The notes beneath the pieces are model-generated. The model was not told the DNA's origin and searched no databases. It was given only the letters and a program-made list of their open reading frames with translations. From Pusillimonas sp. DMV24BSW_D (lineage in GTDB: Bacteria; Pseudomonadota; Gammaproteobacteria; Burkholderiales; Burkholderiaceae_B): 64,000 nt of DNA. The translations under genes and the position numbers were made by a program. Shown here piece by piece: positions 10,301 through 17,358 of the stretch (the stretch's first letter is position 1; each line of letters starts with the position of its first letter). The stretch lies in contig NZ_CP049990.1 of assembly GCF_011388195.1 (NCBI RefSeq), forward strand, positions 558,001 through 622,000, given 5' to 3'.

Positions 10301-10427
10301 CTCGGGCTACACCGAAAACGCCATTGTGCATCACGGCCGCCTGGATGCGGGGGTGCACCTGCTGGGTAAACCATACCGCCGCCACGAGCTGGCCACAAAA
10401 GTGCGGAAAGTGCTGGACGAAACGTAA
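7305..10427 (+). CDS. Multi-PAS hybrid sensor histidine kinase with C-terminal receiver domain
   Basis: A 1040-residue signalling protein without an obvious membrane segment, so probably cytoplasmic. At least four PAS units are visible: about 5-120 (GYSREEFLEM), 120-250, 300-410 (CGVSPAEIDHSV, then LIHPDDRAR) and 555-670 (MSDAFYLLDKDLIFVYLN), with a PAC-like segment between. The transmitter has phospho-acceptor His680 in LTGGVAHDFNNLLTVIMG; ATP-binding boxes NMAINARDAMP, DTGSGM and GNGLGLPMVYGFVKQ follow. The C-terminal receiver has HILVVEDDD and acceptor Asp971 in LLFTDIIMPG, with a late Lys in LLGKPYRR. No separate output regulator is adjacent; the signal is unknown. Confidence 0.93.
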   Translation: MHDELGFFFENHPDAMFVYDPKTLKFLAVNRTAIEVYGYSREEFLEMTLAALRPAEDVPRLLEAIKRIDGRRVGGYIWRHLTRAGKTLLVDIVSQAIQYHGRDARLVVARNITATAQLQTFFEALPGKFLVVDAENFSIVAASDDYLKVTQRKRDELKGRPLFEAFPEDPDDPSSEDGVSTLRRSLVRVVETGHTDTMGVQRYPIPVKGYNGTEFEERFWSVVNSPIKGGDEHVTYIIHRVEDVTDFVKMAGSANALSPLAQESREAQLATEILLRAQELKDTNQRLQAQEAHLRLAQRLLSLAVWNINLRSGQMYWSDNLYTLCGVSPAEIDHSVDYLINELIHPDDRARTRQLLEDYQRNPEGPMAFAHRFVRPRDQSVVHFRGLAEIQTGESGNPILTGIILDVTQEVETQLRLDAAAGMQRIADKAAKLGGWRVNLHEDFVRWSEQTARIHERPETLRPSLEEAMSFYTPEYRARIQKVFSACITEGRPFDEVLQIIKAVSGERAWVRAIGEPLRNEQGDIVGAQGAFQDITDQVKIQEESSALAQRLAQTLDNMSDAFYLLDKDLIFVYLNPQAEKLLRCSRDAVVGQFLFDAFPRTKHTEIARQIDKALVEQKSMEFTHYSEQFECWFETNIYPSYDSIAVYFRDVTERREMAERLNQSQKMEAVGQLTGGVAHDFNNLLTVIMGNAELLRESLDDHPNLRIYAEMTANAAERGAELTNRLLAFARRQALEPKLTDINRLVSDMEHLLRRTLSEDIDIELVRGGGLWNAEVDPSQLESALLNMAINARDAMPEGGKLTIETANARLDDAYADTHPGVDAGQYVMISVSDTGSGMTEAVKRRVFEPFFTTKPVGKGNGLGLPMVYGFVKQSGGHIKVYSEVSEGTTIRLYFPRAFKEGQVDMEQPAPKKLQTGHEHILVVEDDDMVREHVTNLLMGMGYRVSSASSGIEALASLQARNDFDLLFTDIIMPGGMNGRQLADEALKSLPNLKVLFTSGYTENAIVHHGRLDAGVHLLGKPYRRHELATKVRKVLDET

Positions 10428-10498
10428 GAAATACGATGCCATGACGACTAAAAGGGGCAGGTCATTTCGACTCCCCTCTATCCACCGTCCGGAATGTC

Positions 10499-10939
10499 AT
10501 GAAATCCGCCTTTTTACGTTCACTGCTCTATACCGTATATTGCTTGACCTTATTCGGCACTCCGTTTGCCGCATATACACAAACACAACCCCTTATGCCA
10601 CTGGACTCAAACAGTGCCGCCCCGCCTAGGCCTTGGGAGGTGGTTCAGTTCGACACAGATATTCCCGCAACAATTTACTTGGTACGTGAATGGGACGGCC
10701 TAACCGCAATTGAAGCCCAAGCCCATGAAAGTATGGCTTTATTGGAATGGGTATTCGAAAAGCGCAACATATTGGCTGACGCGCAAGCCCAATTCGATAC
10801 GGCAGACATTGCCGTTACCTCGGTTGCCGTGGCGTCGGACACCGACAACACGAAAGAAACCGTCCGTGCCGGTTTCGCCGATATTCATTTCGTTAGCGCA
10901 GGCACCCCTTGCCGCTTCCCCTCGGAAAACGACAGATAA
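10499..10939 (+). CDS. DUF3047-family protein with large in-frame internal deletion (probable remnant)
   Basis: A 146-residue ORF with a signal peptide (residues 1-24 or so). Residues 46-82 (WEVVQFDTDIPATIYLVREW, then ESMALLE) resemble the beginning of DUF3047 proteins as I know them. Residues 83-141 (WVFEKRNILADAQAQF, VAVASDTDNTKETVRAGF, ADIHFVSAGTPCRFP) resemble their C-terminal end. The middle, about 100 residues containing the family's tryptophan-rich CWRWR-type core, is missing, and the two ends are joined in frame near codon 82. Function is therefore doubtful, although the frame is open. The neighbouring methyltransferase gene shows the same kind of damage. The family's role is unknown. 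Confidence 0.6.
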   Translation: MKSAFLRSLLYTVYCLTLFGTPFAAYTQTQPLMPLDSNSAAPPRPWEVVQFDTDIPATIYLVREWDGLTAIEAQAHESMALLEWVFEKRNILADAQAQFDTADIAVTSVAVASDTDNTKETVRAGFADIHFVSAGTPCRFPSENDR

Positions 10940-10954
10940 TCCTCCGGAGATGTT

Positions 10955-11399
10955 ATGAATCACGAAGTTGTACAAGACTATTACGGCTGTGGCTTGGTCT
11001 GCCCACCCTCGCTGGAAGGATGCCGCGTGCTGGATTTGGGCTGCGGTTCGGGGCGAGACGTTTACGCCCTGGCACAATTAGTAGGCCCGCAAGGTGAGGT
11101 TGTGGGTGTCGACATGGCCCCGGAAAGTTTTGATGTCATTGTGTCGAACTGCGTGGTGAATCTGTCGCCCGAAGCACCCCAACGCGTTTATTCTCGACAA
11201 ACACCATTGCATTGAAACCGGGCGGGTCTTTCCTGTTTGCGGCAACACATAGCGCATGCTGCACGACACCCGCTTTGCCGCACATTTCGAATTTATCGGT
11301 GATTTTTCCAAGCACTTTGGTATTTTCGAAGGGTGCGGTACGACCTTGCCTTTTGATCAGGCCGAGGCCGACACCGCTAAGGCGATGCCGTGTTGTTAA
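10955..11399 (+). pseudogene. ArsM-like arsenite methyltransferase remnant with several deletions, frameshift and stop
   Basis: A decayed SAM-dependent methyltransferase. The ATG keeps a good ribosome site (CCGGAGATGTT). MNHEVVQDYYG is followed directly by CGLVCPPSLEGCRVLDLGCG (SAM motif I), then VGVDM joined to APESFDVIVSNCVVNLSP. After codon 75 the frame is lost and terminates at 11215. The C-terminal end is still recognisable in another frame from about 11201 (HHCIETGRVFPVCGNT, an in-frame TAG at about 11264, then MLHDTRFAAHFEFIGDF, FEGCGTTLPFD, and MPCC before TAA at 11397). Relatives I recall are about 350 residues, so more than half is gone. ArsM methylates arsenite and commonly neighbours ArsS, present here at 16194-17144. 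Confidence 0.75.
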
Positions 11400-11428
11400 T
11401 CCATAGGCTCAGTTGTTAAAGCCCGGGG

Positions 11429-11923
11429 TCAATTGGCGCCTCTTATGCCACTCCGACTTTTAATGAGATGGTCCAACGACACCACGCCCCCGCCGGTTGC
11501 CATCAGATAGAGCAACACCGCCGCCCATACCCCATGCGTGGCATACGCACCGGGATACACCAAAAACTGAATTACCGCCGTCATAACCAACAAGGCAAAG
11601 GCCGACAAACGTGTAGCCAAACCAAACAAAACCAAAATCGGAAAGATATGTTCTGCAAAGGCCGCCAGCGTTGCACCCAGCTCGGGAGCAATAAGCGGCA
11701 ATTGATACTCTTCCTTAAACAGAAACACGGCGTTGTCGGAAAGCGAGGGCCAACCTGGGTTGATGGTTCCTTGAATAATATCCAGGCCAAATCCTTCAAC
11801 TTTGGTCTGGCCCGACTGCCAAAACACAGCGGCAATTGAAAAACGGCCCAGCAAGGCAATAAAGCTTTGCGGAATTCGGCTGAAATAGTAATGCACACAT
11901 GCTATTGCTTGCGCCACTTTCAT
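11429..11923 (-). CDS. DoxX-family membrane protein of the bufferin operon
   Basis: A 164-residue membrane protein with four predicted transmembrane helices: about residues 21-38, 82-105 (FAEHIFPILVLFGLATRL), 108-125 and 130-150. The family landmarks LLGRFSIAAVFWQSGQTKVE and LVYPGAYATHGVWAAVLLY identify DoxX/DUF417-like proteins, which are often quinone-linked or of unknown redox function. It is the last gene of the bufferin operon, coupled to the DUF2063 gene by an ATGA overlap. DoxX genes are recurrent partners of DUF692/DUF2063 gene pairs. The exact function here is unknown. Confidence 0.88.
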   Translation of the reverse strand: MKVAQAIACVHYYFSRIPQSFIALLGRFSIAAVFWQSGQTKVEGFGLDIIQGTINPGWPSLSDNAVFLFKEEYQLPLIAPELGATLAAFAEHIFPILVLFGLATRLSAFALLVMTAVIQFLVYPGAYATHGVWAAVLLYLMATGGGVVSLDHLIKSRSGIRGAN

Positions 11924-12711
11924 ATTGGCACTCCTGTTGTATTGTTTTTCAAACTCACTATCGCTTCGCGTTCTATCAACAGCGCCAATAGCGCGGCAAT
12001 ATCGAACTCAACTGAATCAAGTAGTTCATTGCCAAGTCCACTCTGTGCGGCTTTCGATAAACAACGTGCCGTGTCGGCAGAAACAAGATCCAGGCAAACA
12101 GCGTAACCAGGCCGGGTGAGCAATATACTCTGCGCCTGCGACAGGTCGACTTCCGAAAACTGAACCCCACTTTCCGGCTGATGCGCCGACCAGATTGAAA
12201 ATATCGGGTAAGACGATTCCACGACACGCACCGAGGGCGCCAGTTCAATAAAGAAAGCGTCGCCACCGCCTTGTTCCGGATGCCCGCTTTCGTAATCCGC
12301 CAGGCCCTGGCGCAACGCCTGGGCCGAAATAGGCACATGGTCGGCACTGTGAAAACACGACAGCCAGGCGAACTCCAGGCGTGCCACATCGGCTAAGTAA
12401 GGTAACGATGCCACCGGTGCGAACCCACTGATGAAATCGGGAAACGTCTCGCCATACCAGGCCAGCACTGGAGTGCGGGGCGGCGACTGCACCACATAGT
12501 GCCGCGCCATGGCCCGAAAGAAATCCATGCCGGTTAATTGGACTGTTACGGGAAACGAGTCGCTTAATGCATTCAGCAACGACACCATGACATTGTTTTT
12601 ATAGACATCGAAACGACGATCCACGTTGCTGCCGCTCCACGCTATCAACGCAGTGGGCGTTACTTGATTGACATCCAGCAGGGCGCCGGCAAAATCCGGA
12701 TAAATGCTCAT
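11920..12711 (-). CDS. bufC: DUF2063 bufferin maturation partner (BufC-type)
   Basis: A 263-residue protein with an N-terminal DUF2063 domain (YPDFAGALLDVNQVTPTAL, RFDVYKNNVMVSLLNAL, FPVTVQLTGMDFFRAMARHY, FPDFISGF, YLADVARLEFAW), followed by a C-terminal domain of about 110 residues. In described bufferin pathways this partner binds the precursor peptide and presents it to the DUF692 enzyme. The open frame extends 49 codons further, but the ATG at 12711 overlaps the DUF692 stop (ATGA) and gives the family N-terminus MSIYPDFAGALL. It also overlaps the DoxX start by ATGA, so the three genes are translationally coupled. Confidence 0.88.
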   Translation of the reverse strand: MSIYPDFAGALLDVNQVTPTALIAWSGSNVDRRFDVYKNNVMVSLLNALSDSFPVTVQLTGMDFFRAMARHYVVQSPPRTPVLAWYGETFPDFISGFAPVASLPYLADVARLEFAWLSCFHSADHVPISAQALRQGLADYESGHPEQGGGDAFFIELAPSVRVVESSYPIFSIWSAHQPESGVQFSEVDLSQAQSILLTRPGYAVCLDLVSADTARCLSKAAQSGLGNELLDSVEFDIAALLALLIEREAIVSLKNNTTGVPI

Positions 12712-13550
12712 GACCGTATCCCGATTGATTCTTGCAACAACCGATTTGCATGGGCGGCTTCCGAACACAGCGCCGACAACGGCGGAATGTTGCCATCGCG
12801 CTCCAACAAGGTAGGCTGGGAGCCGGTTAAGGTAAGTGCGTACGCATACAGATTCCACACGGCCGGTGCCACTTCAGCATCGTGGCTATCAATTAAAAGG
12901 CGTGCGCCATTTCCATCAGCATCTTCCGAAAAACCGGCTAAATGTATTTCTTGCACTTCATGCAGCGGCAAAGTGGCAAGATACTCATCACAACAGTGAT
13001 TATGATTCTGACAAGTCACATACACATTATTAACGTCCAGCAGCAGGCCGCATCCTGTGCGCTGTACGATCTGGCGTATGAACTCGGGCTCACTGAAACC
13101 GGAATGAACAAACTGCACATAGGTTGAAGGATTTTCTATTAACATCTGCCTACCCAAAAAGTTCTGAACCTGATCAATATGACGACACACACGGGCAAGG
13201 GTTTCAGACGTATAGGGAAGGGGCAGTAAGTCATTCAAAAACACGCCGTTGTGTCCCGACCACGCCAAATGTTCAGAAAATAATGCGGGTTCGTAACGGT
13301 CCAGCAACTTCTTCAGACGGGTTAAATGGTTCATATCGGGCGCGGTTTCTCCCCCAATCGACAGCCCCACGCCGTGCACGGAAAGTGGATATTGCGCGCA
13401 CAACCGTTCCAGCCAGGCATGATACGGCCCGCCGGCAACCATGTAGTTTTCCGCGTGTATTTCCAAAAAGCCCACATCCGATGGCGAAGCAAGCAAGTCG
13501 CGAAAATGCTCGGGCTTAAGCCCGAGCCCCGCTTTCGCCGGCAACTTCAT
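12708..13550 (-). CDS. bufB: DUF692 multinuclear non-heme iron oxidase, bufferin maturase (BufB-type)
   Basis: A 280-residue TIM-barrel enzyme of the MNIO (DUF692) family, related to MbnB. These enzymes use a multi-iron centre to modify cysteines of precursor peptides, forming thiooxazole-type groups in bufferins. Candidate metal ligands are visible along the chain: HAENY near residue 32, LSVHGVGLSIGG, FSEHLAWSG, MLIENPSTY, GLLLDVNNVYVTC, IHLAGFSED and LLIDSHDAEV. The preceding gene ends 8 bp upstream and encodes a cysteine-containing DUF2282 precursor, and the next gene is the DUF2063 partner. Assignment by family and context is strong; the product structure is not provable from sequence. 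Confidence 0.92.
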   Translation of the reverse strand: MKLPAKAGLGLKPEHFRDLLASPSDVGFLEIHAENYMVAGGPYHAWLERLCAQYPLSVHGVGLSIGGETAPDMNHLTRLKKLLDRYEPALFSEHLAWSGHNGVFLNDLLPLPYTSETLARVCRHIDQVQNFLGRQMLIENPSTYVQFVHSGFSEPEFIRQIVQRTGCGLLLDVNNVYVTCQNHNHCCDEYLATLPLHEVQEIHLAGFSEDADGNGARLLIDSHDAEVAPAVWNLYAYALTLTGSQPTLLERDGNIPPLSALCSEAAHANRLLQESIGIRS

Positions 13551-13558
13551 TACAAGTA

Positions 13559-13909
13559 TTAGCTAGCGCTACGCTTTTCTTCGAAAGCGCTTAACTGCCC
13601 ATGACCTGTGGGCGATGTCGGCGATGCCATTTTCTCGCAAGTCCCTTTGGGCACCAAAGACCAGGCATTGCCTTGATAATCCATTTTTGAGGTCCCCGCG
13701 CACGTAGTGCCTGGCCCGGCTTTGCAGTCGTTTTTGCCTTTCATCGCCACGCCGTAGCACTTCTCTTTTTCAGTCGCCTTGGCACCACCGTTCTGGTCGG
13801 CATAAGCAGGGCTTGCCGCCATGGCGCCGGCCAGCGTTAGGGCGGCCCCTAAAGCCAGGGTAAGAGAAGGTTTAGCGGATTTTGCAGGTTTGGTAAGGTT
13901 GGCATCCAT
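13559..13909 (-). CDS. bufA1: DUF2282 bufferin precursor peptide (BufA1-type)
   Basis: A 116-residue exported precursor. A signal peptide ends near SPAYADQ (about residue 38); its hydrophobic core is [15 protein letters not shown]. The mature part has the four-cysteine DUF2282 pattern: [17 protein letters not shown], then [17 protein letters not shown] and KGTCEKM. In bufferins the inner cysteines are converted to copper-binding thiooxazole heterocycles and the peptide is exported to bind copper in the periplasm. It is the first gene of the minus-strand bufferin operon, with ribosome site AAGGAGACAG and an ECF-type promoter at 13955-13981 identical in its key elements to the one before the ECF sigma gene. 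The C-terminal tail after Cys4 is short and polar. Confidence 0.9.
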   Translation of the reverse strand: MDANLTKPAKSAKPSLTLALGAALTLAGAMAASPAYADQNGGAKATEKEKCYGVAMKGKNDCKAGPGTTCAGTSKMDYQGNAWSLVPKGTCEKMASPTSPTGHGQLSAFEEKRSAS

Positions 13910-13954
13910 GTGCTGTCTCCTTTGGGGTTGAAAAAACGTTGTTATTGCCCTTTT

Positions 13955-13981
13955 GTCGGAAACCAGCCCTTGTTCTTACAG
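13955..13981 (-). promoter_or_regulatory. ECF-sigma-type promoter of the bufferin operon
   Basis: On the minus strand CTGTAAGAA (13981-13973) is followed after exactly 14 nt by CGAC (13958-13955), about 46 nt before the bufA1 ATG. The same two elements with the same spacing precede the ECF sigma gene at 18009-17983. The form (GTAA-type -35, CG-rich -10) is typical of ECF sigma promoters, and the shared pattern links the two operons. Confidence 0.7.
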
Positions 13982-14014
13982 GTCACCACCCAGAAAACAC
14001 AAAAAATTTGTAAG

Positions 14015-16171
14015 TTACGAACGCCCTCGCCGCCACGCGTGATACTTTTCGAGCCAGCGCAACACGCCTTGCGGCGCATGCGCCTTTTTCCATTCGCCGG
14101 CTGCGTATTTGTTCGCCTCGGTCCAGCCGGGGTAGGCATGAATCGTACCCAGAATTTTATTCAGCCCCAGCCCCTGTTTCATGGCCAACACAAACTCGGC
14201 CAGTAAATCACCTGCGTGGTCGCCCACAATGGTCACGCCCAGTATCCGATCCTTTCCCGGCACGGTTAACACTTTCACGAACCCGCCCGTTGCACCATCC
14301 ACAATGGCACGATCCAGTTCCGCCATGGGAAAATGCGTTATCTCATACGAAACCCCTTGTTCTTTAGCGTCTTGCTCGTTCAAACCCAAGCGCGCAACTT
14401 CGGGATCTGTATAGGTTGTCCAGGGCATAAAGCGGTAATCAACTTTGAAGCGTTTGAGGTGTCCGAACAGGGCATTGACTGCGGCATACCACGCCTGATG
14501 TGCTGCGGCATGTGTGAACTGAAATGGGCCGGCCACGTCGCCAACGGCATAAATATTGGGGTGCAAGGTTTCCAGATATTCATTTGTTGTAATGACCCGA
14601 TTGGTTTCAATACCCAAGGCTTCCAAACCATACCCTTCCAGCCGGGCCTGGCGCCCCACCGCACATAGCAGCGCATCGAACGGTACAACTTCTTCGCTGC
14701 CGTTACGCTGAACCACCAATACTTTTTGTTCGCCCTGCTTTTCACAACGCACGGCTTTAGTGTCTGTCATCAGCAGCACGCCTTCATTGTGCAATGTTGC
14801 GCTGATGTTTTGCGCCACATCAGTATCTTCGCGCGCCAAAAGCCGTTCACCCATCTCCACAACGGTCACTGCAGAGCCTAAACGGGCAAAGCTTTGTGCC
14901 AACTCACAACCAATCGGCCCGCCGCCTAAAATCACCAAACGCGACGGCGGCGTATCCATTTCGGCAAACGCCGACCACAACGTATCGCTGGTAACGTAAC
15001 CGGTGTCTTCAATACCCGGCAAGGGCGGCACAACAGGCCGGGCGCCCGTTGCCAGAATCACCGACCGGGTGGTGAGGGTTTGGGCACGGCCATCGCGGTA
15101 TTCAACTTCAACTGTCCAAGGGTCGCGCAGGCGCCCATAGCCCTGTATCACTTCCACACCCAGCCCGGTATAGCGCGCGATGCTGTCGTGCGGTGCCACG
15201 GCTTGAATGACCTGATGTACCCGCTGCATGACCTTGCGAAACGAGAACTCGGGTGACGCAGGTTCCAACCCGAACTGATCGGCGTGTCGCATTTGATGTG
15301 CGACTTTCGCACTTTTGATCAACGCTTTGCTGGGAACACAACCATAGTTCAGGCAATCGCCGCCCATTTCATGGGCCTCAATGAGTGTGACCTTTGCCTT
15401 TACGGCTGTCGCGATATAAGCCGAGACCAAGCCACCCGCACCGGCGCCAATAACAATTAGATTCCGGTCATAATGCTTGGGCGGTGTGTACTGGGCACGC
15501 TGCTTACGCCGCCTTATCCAGGCAAGCATTTTCTTCGTTACCAAAGGAAAGACACCCAACAACACAAATGACCCCAACAACGAAGGCGACATAATGTCGC
15601 CCAGCGCATTCACTTGCGCCAGTTGCGTGCCTGCATTCACGTACACCAACGTGCCGGCCAGCATCCCCACCTGACTCACCCAATAAAAGGTGCGGGCACG
15701 CATAGGCGTTAACCCCATGAGCAAGTTAATAACAAAGAAGGGAAAGACGGGAACCAACCGCAGGGTAAACAGATAAAACGCACCTTCCTTTTCAACCCCT
15801 TTGTTCAAGGCCTGTAAGCGCCGGCCAAAACGCTGCTGAACCGCGTCGCGAAGCAAATAACGCGCCACCAGGAAAGCTAACGTGGCCCCGATTGTGCTGG
15901 CAAACGAGACCAGCACCACACCCCAGAACAAACCAAATAATGCGCCACCGGCCAGCGTCATGATGACGGCACCAGGCAACGACAATGCGGTGACCACTAC
16001 GTAAACGGCGAAATAAATGGCCCCGACCAAAACGGGCTGATCGGCACGCCACGCCTCAAACTGCGCCATCCCCGCTTTCAGGTTATTTAATGTAAGAAGT
16101 TGCTGAAGATCAAAGGCGAAGAACGCAACAACCAGTGCCACAAGCAAAAGGACCAGCGAGATCTTTTTCAT
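14015..16171 (-). CDS. TVP38/TMEM64 membrane domain fused to a pyridine nucleotide-disulfide oxidoreductase
   Basis: A 718-residue two-part protein. Residues 1-225 are a TVP38/DedA (VTT) membrane domain with about six hydrophobic segments and the family stretch LSLPGAVIMTLAGGALFG. Residues 235-718 are a class I flavoprotein disulfide reductase: FAD motif IVIGAGAGGLVSAY, redox pair in GGDCLNYGCVPSKALIKSAK, NAD(P) motif LVILGGGPIGCELAQSFARLG, late FAD motif IYAVGDVAG, and a C-terminal dimer domain with HAYPGWTE replacing the usual HPT-type base segment. It resembles mercuric or dihydrolipoamide reductases but lacks a heavy-metal domain and the C-terminal Cys pair of MerA. It follows arsS by 22 nt. 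The substrate is unknown; a membrane-tethered thiol or metalloid redox role is inferred. Confidence 0.88.
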   Translation of the reverse strand: MKKISLVLLLVALVVAFFAFDLQQLLTLNNLKAGMAQFEAWRADQPVLVGAIYFAVYVVVTALSLPGAVIMTLAGGALFGLFWGVVLVSFASTIGATLAFLVARYLLRDAVQQRFGRRLQALNKGVEKEGAFYLFTLRLVPVFPFFVINLLMGLTPMRARTFYWVSQVGMLAGTLVYVNAGTQLAQVNALGDIMSPSLLGSFVLLGVFPLVTKKMLAWIRRRKQRAQYTPPKHYDRNLIVIGAGAGGLVSAYIATAVKAKVTLIEAHEMGGDCLNYGCVPSKALIKSAKVAHQMRHADQFGLEPASPEFSFRKVMQRVHQVIQAVAPHDSIARYTGLGVEVIQGYGRLRDPWTVEVEYRDGRAQTLTTRSVILATGARPVVPPLPGIEDTGYVTSDTLWSAFAEMDTPPSRLVILGGGPIGCELAQSFARLGSAVTVVEMGERLLAREDTDVAQNISATLHNEGVLLMTDTKAVRCEKQGEQKVLVVQRNGSEEVVPFDALLCAVGRQARLEGYGLEALGIETNRVITTNEYLETLHPNIYAVGDVAGPFQFTHAAAHQAWYAAVNALFGHLKRFKVDYRFMPWTTYTDPEVARLGLNEQDAKEQGVSYEITHFPMAELDRAIVDGATGGFVKVLTVPGKDRILGVTIVGDHAGDLLAEFVLAMKQGLGLNKILGTIHAYPGWTEANKYAAGEWKKAHAPQGVLRWLEKYHAWRRGRS

Positions 16172-16193
16172 TTTTAAGACTTTTTATGCACCG

Positions 16194-17144
16194 CTATAAC
16201 GCGCCGCCACAGCTACTTCCCTGGCCCGCCGTGCACCCGTAACAATGATCGGCCACACAAATAGTGTTACCGCTCAAATCGGCTTCCAGCAAGTCACGTA
16301 AATGGCGCCGCCCGCCCGGCACGGGCAGCGACAATTGCTGATTGAAATCGCAGTCGTACAAAAAGCCTTGCCAATCCACGCTTACCGTTGAGCGGCACAT
16401 GACACTGTCCAGGTTCTGCTCCTGGTAATTGTCTTTCAGCAACTGCATGTAATCGCGAAAAGTGCCTTTAGAGATCAACATCGACCCAAAGCGTTTAATG
16501 GGCATGTTGGCCAATGTAAACAAGCTGTTGAACACAATACCGAAATGCGCATTCAGCTCGCGCTTGTAGTCGGCTTCCAGCGCTTGCTGATTCGGCGGCA
16601 GATTAGGGCCTTGCGGGTTGTATACCAGGTTCAACACCTTACCGCTGCCTGGCTGCCCGTAACCCAAGGCATTTAGTTTCTGCAAAGCGGCAATGCTTTT
16701 TTCAAACACGCCGTCACCTCGTTGCTTGTCGACATTTTCAAGCGAGTAACAGGGCAGCGAAGCAACGATCTCCACGTTATGTTCGGCTAAAAATTCAGCC
16801 AAATCTTTCTGCCCGGGTTCAAACAGAATGGTGAGATTACAGCGATCAATCACTTTCACGCCTAAGCGCGAAGCCGTGCGCACGAGACGCCGAAACTGCG
16901 TGTGCAGCTCCGGTGCGCCGCCGGTTAAATCCAGCGTCTTAATACCCCGTGCAGACAGCACCAGTGGAATTAAATCCAGGGTCTGCTCATCCATCATCTC
17001 CCAACGGTTCGGCCCCGCGTTCACATGACAATGCACGCAACTTTGATTGCACTTGTAGCCTAGATTCACCTGCAGTGTCTCAACGGTTCTCCGTTCAATC
17101 GCGGGGAAATCGGTGGCCCTCAATAACGTGATGGTTTCATGCAT
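16194..17144 (-). CDS. arsS: Radical SAM protein ArsS (arsenosugar biosynthesis type)
   Basis: A 316-residue radical SAM enzyme. The [4Fe-4S] cluster motif CX3CX2C is Cys32, Cys36 and Cys39 in NLGYKCNQSCVHCHVNAGP. The C-terminal DUF3641-type domain ends in CYGCTAGQGSSCGGAL, typical of ArsS. ArsS has been associated with arsenosugar formation together with ArsM. The open frame continues upstream to 17198, but the ATG at 17144 has GGAG 7 nt before it, overlaps the anti-sigma stop by 8 bp and gives the family N-terminus, so I use it. It is the third gene of the ECF sigma operon. Its expected partner ArsM survives only as a pseudogene at 10955-11399, so its present substrate is uncertain. Confidence 0.88.
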   Translation of the reverse strand: MHETITLLRATDFPAIERRTVETLQVNLGYKCNQSCVHCHVNAGPNRWEMMDEQTLDLIPLVLSARGIKTLDLTGGAPELHTQFRRLVRTASRLGVKVIDRCNLTILFEPGQKDLAEFLAEHNVEIVASLPCYSLENVDKQRGDGVFEKSIAALQKLNALGYGQPGSGKVLNLVYNPQGPNLPPNQQALEADYKRELNAHFGIVFNSLFTLANMPIKRFGSMLISKGTFRDYMQLLKDNYQEQNLDSVMCRSTVSVDWQGFLYDCDFNQQLSLPVPGGRRHLRDLLEADLSGNTICVADHCYGCTAGQGSSCGGAL

Positions 17145-17358
17145 TGCGTTCTCCGGTGCGGCTTTGTTCTTCCTGGGTGGGCACTTCGCCGACGGCATAG
17201 CGACTCGAGGCCTCGCGTAATACTTTCATATGCCGGCCAAAATTTCGACACCCGGAACACATCATGACATGAATCTTCAAATTCATACGATCAGACAATG
17301 ACAGTTCCCGATCTAATGACTCCGATAGCAGTTGGGTCACCCCTCGACAATTCAACAT
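17137..17358 (-). CDS. Zinc-finger (ZAS-like) anti-sigma factor
   Basis: A 73-residue protein with the zinc-binding anti-sigma signature HX3CX2C at His30, Cys34 and Cys37 (KIHVMMCSGCRNF) and the preceding helix CRGVTQLLSESLDRELSLSD. It has no transmembrane segment, so it would be a soluble anti-sigma factor that can sense thiol-reactive stress or metals directly through its zinc site. It overlaps the upstream sigma gene by 7 bp and the downstream arsS by 8 bp, the usual arrangement for a sigma/anti-sigma pair. The target sigma factor is assigned by coupling, not by direct evidence. Confidence 0.85.
   Translation of the reverse strand: MLNCRGVTQLLSESLDRELSLSDRMNLKIHVMMCSGCRNFGRHMKVLREASSRYAVGEVPTQEEQSRTGERNA

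Noticed and set aside
14015-16171. Mercuric reductase (MerA)
   Set aside because: No heavy-metal-associated domain, no C-terminal vicinal cysteine pair, and no merR/merT/merP nearby; only the shared flavoprotein fold supports it.
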